Source: Glycomyces tenuis DSM 44171 (GTDB lineage: Bacteria; Actinomycetota; Actinomycetes; Mycobacteriales; Micromonosporaceae). From it: DNA of 64,000 nt. Where the stretch lies: the NCBI RefSeq assembly GCF_000427885.1, contig NZ_ATYW01000003.1, positions 62,001-126,000 of the forward strand, written 5' to 3'. The translations under genes were made by a program, and so were the position numbers. This document shows positions 16,254 through 25,273 of the stretch, piece by piece (within the stretch, counting starts at the first letter, position 1; each line of letters starts with the position of its first letter). The notes under the pieces were generated by a model that saw only the letters and a list, made by a program, of their open reading frames with translations, did not search any database and was not told the origin of the DNA.

Positions 16254-17657
16254 CTACCGGCCCTCGATCGCGTCCTGGAGCGCCTCGCCGAGGCCGTCGA
16301 GGTCCGGCGCGGAGGCACGCTCGAACCTGCCGTGCAGGAAGCCGTGGAACGCCTGGCTGAACTGGGTGTACCGCTCGACGCCGGGGCGGCGCCCGGCGCT
16401 TTCGAGCGCGGTGTGGAGCTGCTCGGCCTCCATCCGCGGCAGGGAATCGCCCGCCTCCTCGCACCGGAGTTCCTCGAGCAGCGCGCTCTCGGCGGCCTCG
16501 TCGTCCTCGGGGACCTCGTTGCTCTCCAGGATGTTCTCGATCTGCGCCACGGCGTCGTAGTACGGCTCGTGCCTGGTGGCCGCGAAGCCGCCGCGCTCGA
16601 AGATGAGCTGCTGGCTGGCCGGGCCCGTCAGGAACTCGATGAGGGCCTGGGAGACGACCCGGCGCTCGGAGAACGCGCTGATCGCCAGGCTCCGGCCGCC
16701 GAGCACTCCTCCTGGCATCGGCCTCACGCCCACCTCGAAATCGGGGTCGCAGCTCGGGAGTTGGCTGAAGGCCCGCGGCCAATGCCGCAGCAGCGGCGTC
16801 CTCCCCTCCTGGAACGCGACGCGCGAGGCGTCCTCGTCGAACTGGAGCGAGGTGGGGAGGATGTTCGGCACCTCGTTCGAAGAGGAGCCCAGTTCCGGAT
16901 GGATGTCGCCGGCCATCGTCTCCAGCAGCTCGACGGCCCGCGAACCCGGCCCGAAGTCGATCGAGCCGTTCTCGGCCGTGTCGACGCCGTTGGCCAGCAG
17001 GTACTCCCACACGTTGACGGTGAAGCCCTCATAGGCGTCCAGCTGCATGGCGATGCCGCCCTCGAAGCCGCCGTCCGCCGCGACCTCGCCGATCAGCTCG
17101 CGCAGCGACTCCCAGTCGCTCAGCGCCGCCGCCCGCTCATCGGAGACGAAGTCCTTGCGGTAGTACAGCATCCCCACATCGGAGTGGAACGGCAGCGCGA
17201 AGTCCTCGCCGTCGACGACGCCGGCCTCATAGGTCCGGTCGATGAACCCCGAGGAGTCGACGTCCTCGAGCGGCTGAATGTACCCAGCGGCGGCGAACTC
17301 GGCGATCCACGGCACGTCGAGCTCCACGACGTCGACGTCCGGGTCCTCCGCCTGGAGCCGCGCGTGGATGACGCTGTAGGACAGGTCGGTGATGTTCGAA
17401 TGCTCGACGATGTCCACCTGATGCTTCGGATGCATCGCGTTCCACTGGTCGATCAGGAGGATCCGCTGCCGGTTCGCGGTGTCGTCTCGGGGGCTGTAGA
17501 GCTTGAGCGGCCGGTCGCCCAGGTCTTCCCACTCCTTCCGCGGGCGGTCGTACTCGCCGAACACGTACCCGCCGTAGCCGATGATCGCCGCGCCCGTGCC
17601 GAGCAGCAGGCTCCTGCGCATCAGCGGTCCGCCGAGGAACTCGCGCACTCTTCCCAT
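16254..17657 (-). CDS. Extracellular solute-binding protein (ABC type, family 1) without a transporter
   Basis: A 467-residue exported protein: a positively charged start, one hydrophobic segment (about residues 15-32, no lipobox Cys, so likely a membrane anchor), then a family 1 solute-binding fold with LLIDQWNAMHPKHQVDIVEH, DVVELDVPWIAEFAAAGYI, LPFHSDVGMLYYRKD and ALIEFLTGPASQQ. This is the sugar-binding class, but no permease or ATPase gene is nearby. Its ATG lies one base after the stop of the upstream VWA protein gene, with GGAG inside that gene's end, so the two are co-translated. Its stop TAG abuts the convergent aldo/keto reductase stop (TAGCTA) with no spacer. Confidence 0.85.
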   Translation of the reverse strand: MGRVREFLGGPLMRRSLLLGTGAAIIGYGGYVFGEYDRPRKEWEDLGDRPLKLYSPRDDTANRQRILLIDQWNAMHPKHQVDIVEHSNITDLSYSVIHARLQAEDPDVDVVELDVPWIAEFAAAGYIQPLEDVDSSGFIDRTYEAGVVDGEDFALPFHSDVGMLYYRKDFVSDERAAALSDWESLRELIGEVAADGGFEGGIAMQLDAYEGFTVNVWEYLLANGVDTAENGSIDFGPGSRAVELLETMAGDIHPELGSSSNEVPNILPTSLQFDEDASRVAFQEGRTPLLRHWPRAFSQLPSCDPDFEVGVRPMPGGVLGGRSLAISAFSERRVVSQALIEFLTGPASQQLIFERGGFAATRHEPYYDAVAQIENILESNEVPEDDEAAESALLEELRCEEAGDSLPRMEAEQLHTALESAGRRPGVERYTQFSQAFHGFLHGRFERASAPDLDGLGEALQDAIEGR

Positions 17658-17658
17658 C

Positions 17659-19689
17659 TCAGCTCCACAACTGCCCGAACAGGCTGTCGAAGGTGGTCTT
17701 GATCTGGCCCTCCTCGGCCTCGATGCATCTGATGCGGGGGCTCGCGGTCATGTCCGTGAAGTTCTTGGACCGGCAGGAGGCGTCGCCGACGGCGATGATG
17801 TAGAGCGAGACCTCCGAATCGGTGACGCGGTCGATCACGTCGGCGACGCCGATGGCGGAGTCGTCGCGGTCGGCGCCGTCGGTCAGCACGACCATCGCCT
17901 CGACGCTGTCCTCTCCGGACGACGCTTCGAGCGCCTCGACGCCTTCCACCAGCGTCTGGTGCAGGTCCACGCCGCGCACCAGCGGGTGGTCGGAGAGCAG
18001 GTCCGCGTCCTGCGGACCGCGCCCGGACGCGATCTCCAGCAGCACGTCGTGTGAGGCCGCGCCCTCGGCGGGGAAGGTCCACAGACCCGCCGCGTCGCGC
18101 GGACTGAGGTACCCCAGCGCCGCCCGGACGCCCTCGACGGCCAGCTCGAACCGGCTCAGGCCCTCGCCGCCGATCTGCGTGCCCATCGTCAGCGAGTCGT
18201 CGATGGCGAGCAGGACGTTCGTCGGCACCCGGCTCTCGCCGTAGGTGCTCAGGAGCGCAGCGGGTTCGCCGGCGGTGAGCGGCTCGCCGGACGGTTGGAA
18301 GTTGAGGGCGAAGTTCAGATCGCCTTCGATCGCGGCGCCGTCGTAGCCGTTGCCGCGGATGCCGATCCGCTCGGGCGACCACGCCTCGTCCTCGCCCGCG
18401 AGCCACGCGCTCAGGTCCTCGGCGACCTCCGAGCGGCGGTCCGCCCACGGGTCGTCCCAGCCCAGCCGAGCGGCCCGGTAGTCCAGACTGCCGAGCTCCT
18501 CGAGATAGAGCGGCGAGTACCCCGAGCGCGAACCGACCCTCAAGGGGCAGTCGTCCCCGAGCGGGGCGCCGCTGTTGTGCTGGGACAGCGCTCGTTCGGT
18601 GGTCAGGACCGCCGTGCCCGCCCCGGAGGAGGAGGTCTCGGTGAGCCCGCAGATCAGGCTGGTGTCGCTGCCGGGCAGGCCCAGTCCGATGTCCTCGGCC
18701 GAGCGCGCGAGCTGCTTCTCGATCTGGACGCCGACGGCTTCGGCATCGTCGTCGTACAGGAACTTGAGGAACGACAGCGCCGTGTGCGACAGCGTGGGGT
18801 CGGCGCGGACCACCGAGAGCCCGTACTCGTCGCCGAGCCGCTGTGCCAGGCTCGCCGGGCTCTCGTCGAGAATTTGGTTGTCGGGGCCGAACCCGGTGTC
18901 GAAGATCTGATCGGGCACCGCCATGACCAGCGGTGTGGATCCGATCGGGGCGGCCGCGTCGGCGTCGAGGACGCCGTCGGAGCCCGCGCCGCTCAGCAGC
19001 TCTTCGGCCAGCTCGACCTGCGCGGGCGACTCGGCCAGCCACAGGTCCGGGCGGGGCCCGACGTCGCGCTGCGGGGCGAAGCCGAAGAGCGGGTCGTCCG
19101 ATTCGAGTTCCTCGTCGACCTCCCAGCCCAGCTCCAGTGCCTTCTGCACGTCCGGCCACGGCGCCGAGTACGCGGTCACGTTGGCCAGCTTGCATCCCGA
19201 GTCGTCGACGTACTGCTCGGCGAACTCCCCGACCCCCTCCTCGAAGCCGAAGGCGCCGTCCACCGGCAGCAGCACGCTCAGCTCCACCGGGTCGTCGCAG
19301 CTGGGGTTGACGAACTCGCGGATCTGCGTCAGGCCGACGCCCACGGCCACCGTGAGGGCCGCGACGACGGCGAGCAGTCCCGCCAGGAGTTTCCGACTCG
19401 GCCAGCGGGGAATGAGGAGTATGCAGAGGGCGGCGGCGGCCAGGAGCACCGCGAAGACCTGCAGTATCCGGAGCGGGGCTCCCGTGAGGCCCTCGGCGAA
19501 GATCCCCACCAGAGCGAGTCCGACGGCGAGGGCCGCCGGCGCGGTCGCGCTGGACGTCTGCCACTCGCTCAGAGACTTGTCAGAAGGTTTCGCCTGCACT
19601 GCAGAGGACCCGGGTTCAGGTGGTGTCCCGGCGCGCGTCGGCTCGCGTAGGGCGGGGTCGCTGCTTTCGTCGGACTGATCGGAGGACAC
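17659..19689 (-). CDS. Membrane-anchored solute-binding-like plus von Willebrand factor A protein
   Basis: A 676-residue protein. Residues 1-45 are polar (Ser/Pro/Glu); two to three hydrophobic segments lie between about 50 and 120; the rest is probably extracytoplasmic. Residues about 135-420 resemble a type 2 periplasmic binding fold (VELSVLLPVDGAFG, PLVMAVPDQIF). Residues about 490-676 are a VWA domain with a MIDAS metal site: DDSLT (Asp497, Ser499, Thr501) and VVLTDGADRD (Asp604). Cys pairs fit an oxidising exterior. VWA domains mediate metal-dependent protein contacts. Starts at GTG 19689 after GGGAG. Followed one base later by a second binding protein, with no transporter, which suggests a surface receptor or adhesion pair. 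The function is unknown. Confidence 0.75.
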   Translation of the reverse strand: MSSDQSDESSDPALREPTRAGTPPEPGSSAVQAKPSDKSLSEWQTSSATAPAALAVGLALVGIFAEGLTGAPLRILQVFAVLLAAAALCILLIPRWPSRKLLAGLLAVVAALTVAVGVGLTQIREFVNPSCDDPVELSVLLPVDGAFGFEEGVGEFAEQYVDDSGCKLANVTAYSAPWPDVQKALELGWEVDEELESDDPLFGFAPQRDVGPRPDLWLAESPAQVELAEELLSGAGSDGVLDADAAAPIGSTPLVMAVPDQIFDTGFGPDNQILDESPASLAQRLGDEYGLSVVRADPTLSHTALSFLKFLYDDDAEAVGVQIEKQLARSAEDIGLGLPGSDTSLICGLTETSSSGAGTAVLTTERALSQHNSGAPLGDDCPLRVGSRSGYSPLYLEELGSLDYRAARLGWDDPWADRRSEVAEDLSAWLAGEDEAWSPERIGIRGNGYDGAAIEGDLNFALNFQPSGEPLTAGEPAALLSTYGESRVPTNVLLAIDDSLTMGTQIGGEGLSRFELAVEGVRAALGYLSPRDAAGLWTFPAEGAASHDVLLEIASGRGPQDADLLSDHPLVRGVDLHQTLVEGVEALEASSGEDSVEAMVVLTDGADRDDSAIGVADVIDRVTDSEVSLYIIAVGDASCRSKNFTDMTASPRIRCIEAEEGQIKTTFDSLFGQLWS

Positions 19690-19740
19690 TGCTGCTCCCG
19701 AAGGGGTGGATTACAGGGGCGTATCGGGATCGTGTTCATC

Positions 19741-19758
19741 CAGGCCGATAACGGCCTG
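19741..19758. repeat. Inverted repeat upstream of the VWA gene
   Basis: CAGGCCG and CGGCCTG (19741-19758) with a 4-base ATAA loop. Either the terminator of the MBL-fold gene or an operator for the VWA/binding-protein operon, which starts 52 bases on. Confidence 0.45.
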
Positions 19759-19822
19759 AGATCGATGGACAACAGTATGCCTCATTCCGGCGAGCCGCGC
19801 GTTCCTCCCCTTCGGAGGGTGG

Positions 19823-20800
19823 TCAGCGGTTGTCGCCGAGGCCCTGGGTCAGGTCGATGCTGTAGTCGAAGACGTCGTAGACGATCACGGGCCTCCAAGG
19901 GGCCGCGTCGAAAGCGGGATTGCCCATCTGTCCTGTTTGGGCCCCTTCGGGTTCGCTCTGGCGAGGAGGCTCGGGGAGCGGCGGCGGGGGAGGGGGCGGC
20001 GCCAGCACCCGGCTGCGCTCGATGGCGGTGCGCATCGTCTCCGGGCCGAACGGCGCGTGCTCGGCGGCCTCCTCGGCGGACACCAGACCTTGGGCCACCT
20101 CGCCGCACAGCCGCGCCACCTCGGCCATGTCGCGCACCTGGTTCCTGGCCCACCAGTAGTCGGCCGGATCGCCGTGGCCGGGCACGACCGTCTTCGGCTT
20201 CCAGCTCAGCAGGTACTCCACGGCCTGGGGCCAGTGGTAGGGGAAGGCGTCGTCGTAGGACGGCGGCGCGCCGTTCTCCAAGAGGTCCCCGGCGAACAGC
20301 ACGCCCGCGTCGGGCACCTCCACCACCATGTCGTTGTCGCTGTGGGCGAGGCCCACCTGGCGCAGCACCACGGTCCGCCCGCCGAGGTTCAGGCCGATCG
20401 CGCCGCTCACCTGGCAGTTCGGCGGCACCAGTCGCGAGCGGCCGATGGCCCTGGCGTCCTCCTCGCGCTTCTGGAGCCGGTACTTCGAGGCCCAGCGTTT
20501 GCGCTGCTCGTCGCCGGAACCGATGTAGCGGGCGCCGTCGGCCACCGCCCAGACCGAGGACTCGCCGAACGCGGCGGTCCCGAACCAGTGGTCGAAGTGG
20601 TCGTGGGTGTAGGCGATCTGCCACGGCAGCGGCGTGAGCTCGCGGACGGCGGTGGCGAAGGCGAAGCCGTGGTCGGCGCTGACGCCGGTGTCGATCACCA
20701 GGCAGCAGTCGTCGCCGGCGACCAGCCCGAGGGACAGGTCCAGTTCCTCGCAGCGCCGCACCCAGACCCGGTCGGCCAGCTCCACCCATCGGTCACCCAT
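19823..20800 (-). CDS. MBL-fold metallo-hydrolase
   Basis: A 325-residue metallo-beta-lactamase-fold protein. The metal motif HDHFDH (in YTHDHFDHWFG) replaces the usual HxHxDH spacing cleanly; the other ligands follow in LAHSDNDMVVEV, LFAGDLL and VVPGHGDPADYW. The fold covers about residues 10-240. A proline-rich run (eight Pro around residue 265-275) links to a short C-terminal tail ending in a Tyr/Asp-rich segment of unknown role. The substrate is unknown; the fold also includes glyoxalase II-like and lactonase enzymes. ATG 20800 is preferred because TACCAT lies seven bases upstream and could be a leaderless -10 box; ATG 20809 in the same frame is possible. Confidence 0.85.
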   Translation of the reverse strand: MGDRWVELADRVWVRRCEELDLSLGLVAGDDCCLVIDTGVSADHGFAFATAVRELTPLPWQIAYTHDHFDHWFGTAAFGESSVWAVADGARYIGSGDEQRKRWASKYRLQKREEDARAIGRSRLVPPNCQVSGAIGLNLGGRTVVLRQVGLAHSDNDMVVEVPDAGVLFAGDLLENGAPPSYDDAFPYHWPQAVEYLLSWKPKTVVPGHGDPADYWWARNQVRDMAEVARLCGEVAQGLVSAEEAAEHAPFGPETMRTAIERSRVLAPPPPPPPLPEPPRQSEPEGAQTGQMGNPAFDAAPWRPVIVYDVFDYSIDLTQGLGDNR

Positions 20801-20993
20801 GGACGTCATGGTATTCGGTCGTCGCGTGCCCTCCCGTGGCGAGCGGTGTCTCTCAGTGCGGCGGGGCCGGGCGGAGCGTGCTCATCCGAGGATCTACGGT
20901 CGAGTAATGTTCCGCGCTCTCGGTCCCGACGCCGCCCGCTTCATGCACATTTATCCTGATATTCGGCAACGGTTCGGTCACGGAATGTGTCAC

Positions 20994-21020
20994 TTGTGGA
21001 AAAACTGGTTCGTGTAAATT
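20994..21020 (+). promoter_or_regulatory. Candidate promoter of the sugar-binding protein gene
   Basis: TTGTGG (20994-20999) and TAAATT (21015-21020, preceded by TG as an extended -10) are 15 bases apart in an AT-rich patch. Spacing is short, so this is tentative. The rest of 20810-20990 shows no gene. Confidence 0.35.
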
Positions 21021-21068
21021 TTCTGGTGAATTGTCACCCCTTTTTCTATACGAAGGAGTACCGCCCTC

Positions 21069-22184
21069 ATGCACCTCAGTCGCCGTCGCCTGTTGTATGG
21101 ATCGGCAGGTGTCGCAGTTGCAACAATGGCCGGATGCTCGACGGACGGGGAGTCCTCCTCCCTCTCCGGCTTCACCGGCATCGCCATGCCCACCCAGACC
21201 TCCGACCGCTGGGTGATCGAAGGCGGGTTCCTGGAGCAGCAGCTCCAGGAGGCCGGCTACAAGACCATCCTCCAATACGGGGATGACGACCCCGAGTTGC
21301 AGATAACGCAGATCCGGTCCATGGTCGACCAGGGCGTCGAGTTCCTCATCATCGGCGCGATCGACAACCGCTCCCTCGGCGAGATCCTGGCCACGGCCAA
21401 GAACCGCGGCGTGACGATCATCTCCTACGACCGCCTGATCCTCGACACCCCCGACGTCGACTACTACGCCTCGTTCGACAACTACGAGGTCGGCGTCCTC
21501 CAGGCCAAACACATCCTCGACCGGTTGGGCGTCCAAGAAGAGGGCGTCGAAGGCCCGTTCAACATCGAGCTCTTCTCCGGCTCGCTCGACGACAGCAACT
21601 CCCAGTACTTCTTCCAAGGCGCTCTCGACACCCTCGAGCGCTACACCTACTCGGGGGTCATCGCGATCCCGTCGAACGAGACCGAACAGGAGGTCACCTC
21701 CACCGAGCGCTGGAGCGGGGCCGTCGCCATGGACCGCATGACCAGGCTGCTCGAAGACCACTACGAGGACCGCGAACTCCATGCGGTCCTCGCTCCTTAC
21801 GACGGCATCAGCCGAGGTGTCGTCTACGCACTCGAGGACTTCGGACTCGCTCCCGGCACCGACGAGTTCCCGGTGGTCACCGGCCAGGACGCCGAAGCCC
21901 TCTCAGTCCAGTTCATCAGGGACGAGAAGGGCCAGTCCCAGACCGTCTTCAAGGACACCCGCGATCTCGCGGCGGTCGCCTCCGGCATGGTCAAGAGCAT
22001 CGTGAACGGCAACGACCCCGAGGTCAACGACCTCGGCACCTACAACAACGGCTTCAAGTTCGTGCCCTCCTACCTGTTGCAGCCGGTGAACATCGACCAG
22101 AGCAACTGGGAAGAGGAGCTCGTCGGCAGCGAGTACCTCACCGTCGAAGACGTCGACAACGCCGTCGAGCCCCAGGAGTTCTAG
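21069..22184 (+). CDS. ChvE-like sugar-binding Tat lipoprotein, orphan
   Basis: A 371-residue type I periplasmic-binding protein like the ChvE/multiple monosaccharide-binding group. The signal has a twin-arginine motif SRRRLL and a lipobox MAGC, so it should be folded, exported by Tat and lipid-anchored. Family segments include GIAMPTQTSDRW, IRSMVDQGVEFLIIGAID, GVTIISYDRLI and PVVTGQDAEA. ChvE relatives are normally followed by the ATPase (MmsA/GguA) and permease (GguB) genes; here the next gene is an unrelated YCII protein, so the transporter is elsewhere or absent and a sensory role is possible. SD GAAGGAG lies ten bases before the ATG. Confidence 0.88.
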   Translation: MHLSRRRLLYGSAGVAVATMAGCSTDGESSSLSGFTGIAMPTQTSDRWVIEGGFLEQQLQEAGYKTILQYGDDDPELQITQIRSMVDQGVEFLIIGAIDNRSLGEILATAKNRGVTIISYDRLILDTPDVDYYASFDNYEVGVLQAKHILDRLGVQEEGVEGPFNIELFSGSLDDSNSQYFFQGALDTLERYTYSGVIAIPSNETEQEVTSTERWSGAVAMDRMTRLLEDHYEDRELHAVLAPYDGISRGVVYALEDFGLAPGTDEFPVVTGQDAEALSVQFIRDEKGQSQTVFKDTRDLAAVASGMVKSIVNGNDPEVNDLGTYNNGFKFVPSYLLQPVNIDQSNWEEELVGSEYLTVEDVDNAVEPQEF

Positions 22185-22290
22185 ACCCCCCCCGAAGATT
22201 TTCGAGATTCTCCGGCCGGAGTGTCGAATCGGCGCCCGGCCGATCGACTCAGAGGTGTAAGGCCGAGATCGAACCCGAAGGAGCAAGGCC

Positions 22291-22653
22291 ATGCGTTACC
22301 TCATCAACGTCGTCCACGACCGTCCCCTCGACTTCGAGGGCGACCCCACCGCGCTGCACGAGGCCATGGGCGCCTTCGTCGCCAAGCTCGCCGCCGACGG
22401 CATCCTCGTCGACGCCGCCGGACTGGAGCCCACCGAGCGGGGCGCCCGCGTCGACCTGCACGGCGGCAAGGTCAAGATCGTCGACGGACCCTTCGCCGAG
22501 GCCAAGGAATGGATCGGCGGCTACTTCATCGTGCAGTGCCGCAGCCAGGAGGAGGCCGTCGAGGTCGCCAGGCAGTCGATCGAGCTGCACCGCGAGCACG
22601 CGCCGGGCTTCGAGCTCATCCACGAAGTCCGACGGATCCTCGACGAGGAGTAG
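22291..22653 (+). CDS. YCII/DGPF-domain protein partner of an ECF42 sigma factor
   Basis: A 120-residue dimeric alpha-beta barrel protein of the YCII-related family. It contains the DGPF motif as VDGPFAEAKEWIGGYFI (residues about 64-80). Such DGPF proteins are consistently encoded beside ECF42 sigma factors, and the sigma gene here starts nine bases after this stop. Its biochemical role is not established. GAAGGAG lies seven bases before the ATG. Confidence 0.85.
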   Translation: MRYLINVVHDRPLDFEGDPTALHEAMGAFVAKLAADGILVDAAGLEPTERGARVDLHGGKVKIVDGPFAEAKEWIGGYFIVQCRSQEEAVEVARQSIELHREHAPGFELIHEVRRILDEE

Positions 22654-22662
22654 CATCGCGGC

Positions 22663-23946
22663 ATGATCGGCGAGCGGACCGACGGCGTTCACAGAACGGT
22701 CGAGGCGGTGTGGCGGCTGGAGTCCGCCAAGATCATCGCCGTCCTCGCCCGCACCGTGAACGACGTCGGCCTCGCCGAGGAGCTCGCCTCCGACGCCGTC
22801 ATCGCCGCCCTGGAGCAGTGGCCCGCCGAAGGCGTGCCCGACAAGCCGGGCGCCTGGCTCATGGTCACCGCCAAACGCCGCGCGGTCGACCGCATCAGAC
22901 GCGACCAGAACCTCAAGGGCAAGTACGAGCAGGTGGCCCGGCAGTTGGAGGCCTCCGGCCAGTCCGAGGACCCGATCGCCGAAGCCGAATCCGAGCTGGA
23001 CGACGACATCGGCGATGAGCTGCTCCGCGTCGTCTTCTGCGCCTGCCACCCCGTCCTGTCGATCGAGGCGCGCGCCGCCCTGACCCTCAAGGCCGCCGCA
23101 GGGCTCACCACCGGCGAGATCGCCCGCGCCTACCTCACCAGCGAGCCCACCGTCGCCCAGCGCATCGTGCGCGCCAAACGCAAGCTCGAGGCGGCGGGCG
23201 TGACCTTCGAGGCGCCCTCGCCCGCCGAGTTCGGCGAGCGGCTCGAAGCGGTGCTCGAGGTCGTCTACCTGATCTTCAACGAGGGCTACACCGCCACCGT
23301 CGGCGACGACCTCATGCGTCCGCAGCTGTGCGAGGACGCCATGCGGCTCGCCCAGCGCCTCACGGCCCTGCTGCCCGACCAGCCCGAGGTCTTCGGCCTG
23401 GCCGCCCTGCTCGACTTCCAGGCCTCGCGGGCGCGAGCCCGCACCGACGCCGACGGCGAGCCGGTGCCGCTGCCCGAGCAGAACCGCGCGAAGTGGGACC
23501 GGTTGCTGATCCGGCGCGGCCTGGCGACCCTCCACCGCTCCAGCGCCTGGGGCGACGACGCCGGGCCATACGTGCTCCAGGCCGCGATCGCGGCCTGCCA
23601 CGCCCGTGCGGCCGGCGCCGACGAGACCGACTGGGTGCGGATCGCCGGCCTGTACTCCCGGCTGCTCGCCGTGCAGCCCTCGCCGGTCGTCGCACTCAAC
23701 CGGGCGGTCGCCTTCGGGATGGCCTTCGGCCCCGAGCGCGGGCTCGAACTGGTCGACGAGATCGCCGAGCTGCCCGCGCTGAAGGACTACCACCTCGTGC
23801 CGGCCGTGCGCGGCGAGATGCTGGAGCGCATGGGGCGCGCGGAGGAGGCACGGAACGCATTCGAGCACGCCGCCGAGCTGACCGACAATCTCCGTGAAAA
23901 AGGACAGCTGCGGCGCCGTGCGGGAGACCTCGGCGACGCCGTTTGA
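22663..23946 (+). CDS. ECF42-type RNA polymerase sigma factor
   Basis: A 427-residue ECF sigma factor, longer than ordinary ECF proteins. The region 2 part is near residues 10-80 (LAEELASDAVIAALEQWP, PGAWLMVTAKRRAVDRIRR), the region 4 HTH near 125-180 (TTGEIARAYLTSEPTVAQRIVRAKRKL), and a C-terminal extension of about 230 residues with TPR-like helices (DUF6596, AVAFGMAFGPERGL), which is the ECF42 hallmark. These have no anti-sigma factor; the extension is thought to control activity, and the neighbouring DGPF gene is typical target and partner. Only nine bases separate the two genes and no SD is obvious, so translation is probably coupled. Confidence 0.9.
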   Translation: MIGERTDGVHRTVEAVWRLESAKIIAVLARTVNDVGLAEELASDAVIAALEQWPAEGVPDKPGAWLMVTAKRRAVDRIRRDQNLKGKYEQVARQLEASGQSEDPIAEAESELDDDIGDELLRVVFCACHPVLSIEARAALTLKAAAGLTTGEIARAYLTSEPTVAQRIVRAKRKLEAAGVTFEAPSPAEFGERLEAVLEVVYLIFNEGYTATVGDDLMRPQLCEDAMRLAQRLTALLPDQPEVFGLAALLDFQASRARARTDADGEPVPLPEQNRAKWDRLLIRRGLATLHRSSAWGDDAGPYVLQAAIAACHARAAGADETDWVRIAGLYSRLLAVQPSPVVALNRAVAFGMAFGPERGLELVDEIAELPALKDYHLVPAVRGEMLERMGRAEEARNAFEHAAELTDNLREKGQLRRRAGDLGDAV

Positions 23947-24118
23947 TCCCTTGCGTCACAGGGCGTCAAGGCTTCTCTGTTATTCGATTGTTATGCGACC
24001 TTTCTTCAAGTCGCGACGTGTCTCATTGGTAGGGTCCCTGAGCAGGTCGGTTTTCTGCCCCCGACCTTGCGAAGCCCTCCAATTACCCCCATGAGCATTG
24101 TCATCACTTAGGAGAATC

Positions 24119-25192
24119 ATGAACCGTACCCTCAAGCGGGTGCTGGGACTGGCCGGAAGCGTCGCCCTCGGCGTCGCCGGCGCAGTCACGTTCGCTTCGG
24201 CCGCACAGGCCCATCACCCCGAGATCACCGGCACCGCCGAGTGCGTCGACGGCGGCTGGGAGGTGACCTGGAACGTCGAGCTGGTCGGACCCGTTGACGG
24301 CAAGATCACCGAGATCAACCCCACCGACCCCGCGATCGACGGGAACCTCCAGGTCGACGCCGTTGGCAAGAGCTTCACCGGAACCCAGCTCTACCCCGCT
24401 TCGGCCACCGAGGCTCACCTCGAGGTCTCGTCCGTCTGGTATGAGGGCCAGGACAACCAGATCGACGGCGAGGCGGCCGGTCACGTCGTCTTCGACGGCA
24501 CCTGCTCCGAGGAGCCCCCGGGAGATGAGCCCGAGGTCAGCGCCAGCGCCGTGAGCGACTGCCTCGGCCTGACCGTCATCGTCGGCAACAACAATGACAC
24601 GCTCGCCGAGATCACCATGACCCCGAGCACCGGCGAGCCCGTCACCGTGACCCCCGCGGTCGGCGAGCCCGTCACCGAGTTCTTCGCCGTGGAGGACCCC
24701 GCGGCGGGTCTGACCGTCACGGTCACCACTGGCGAGACCGAGGTCGGCGTCTTCACCTGGAACGCCGAGAGCCTCACCTGCGAGTGGGGTGTCGTGTACG
24801 ACACCTGCGACGGCCTCGAGTTCGAACTCTCCGTCCCCGAGACCGCCGCTGAGACCACCGTCACGCTCACTCCGAGCGAGGGCGACGAGGTCGTCGTCGT
24901 GCTCGAGCCTGGTGCCGAGCCCGAGATCGTCGAGTTCCCCGCCACCGGCGACGAGCTCACCGTCTCCTATGTGATCAACGACGGCAAGAGCGAGTACACC
25001 GGTGAGGTCCCCTGGACCAAGCCCGAGGGTTGCGAGGAGGCCCCGGCCGGCGAGTCGCCCACTCCCGCGGCTCAGCTGCCGGAAACCGGTTCCTCGATGA
25101 CCATCATGATCAGCGCCGCCGCCGCCCTCGTGGTCGCCGCCGCCGTGCTGTTCTTCATCGCGCGTCGCCGCCGTGCGGCTGCCGACTGGTAG
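24119..25192 (+). CDS. LPXTG-anchored cell wall surface protein
   Basis: A 357-residue secreted protein: a signal peptide (about residues 1-34, ending SAAQA), a first beta-rich domain with AECVDGGWEVTWNVELV, two further Thr/Val-rich repeats (each with a SDCLGL or TCDGLEF start and TPSTGEPVTV-like runs), then LPETG, a hydrophobic helix and RRRR. This is a full sortase signal, so the protein should be covalently linked to peptidoglycan. It is acidic, and no sortase gene is nearby. ATG 24119 is fixed by TTAGGAG upstream. The ligand or role is unknown. Confidence 0.88.
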   Translation: MNRTLKRVLGLAGSVALGVAGAVTFASAAQAHHPEITGTAECVDGGWEVTWNVELVGPVDGKITEINPTDPAIDGNLQVDAVGKSFTGTQLYPASATEAHLEVSSVWYEGQDNQIDGEAAGHVVFDGTCSEEPPGDEPEVSASAVSDCLGLTVIVGNNNDTLAEITMTPSTGEPVTVTPAVGEPVTEFFAVEDPAAGLTVTVTTGETEVGVFTWNAESLTCEWGVVYDTCDGLEFELSVPETAAETTVTLTPSEGDEVVVVLEPGAEPEIVEFPATGDELTVSYVINDGKSEYTGEVPWTKPEGCEEAPAGESPTPAAQLPETGSSMTIMISAAAALVVAAAVLFFIARRRRAAADW

Positions 25193-25236
25193 ACCGATCC
25201 TGTCTGTGGGATAGGCTTCCAGCCGATCTGAGACGA

Positions 25237-25268
25237 GGGGCCGCGCAGCTCGGCTGCGCGGCCCCTTT
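25237..25268. terminator. Terminator between the LPXTG gene and azlD
   Basis: A perfect 12-bp stem (25237-25248 with 25254-25265), loop CTCGG, then TTT. It serves the LPXTG gene and is close enough (eight bases) to serve the convergent azlD too. Confidence 0.8.
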
Positions 25269-25273
25269 CGCGT

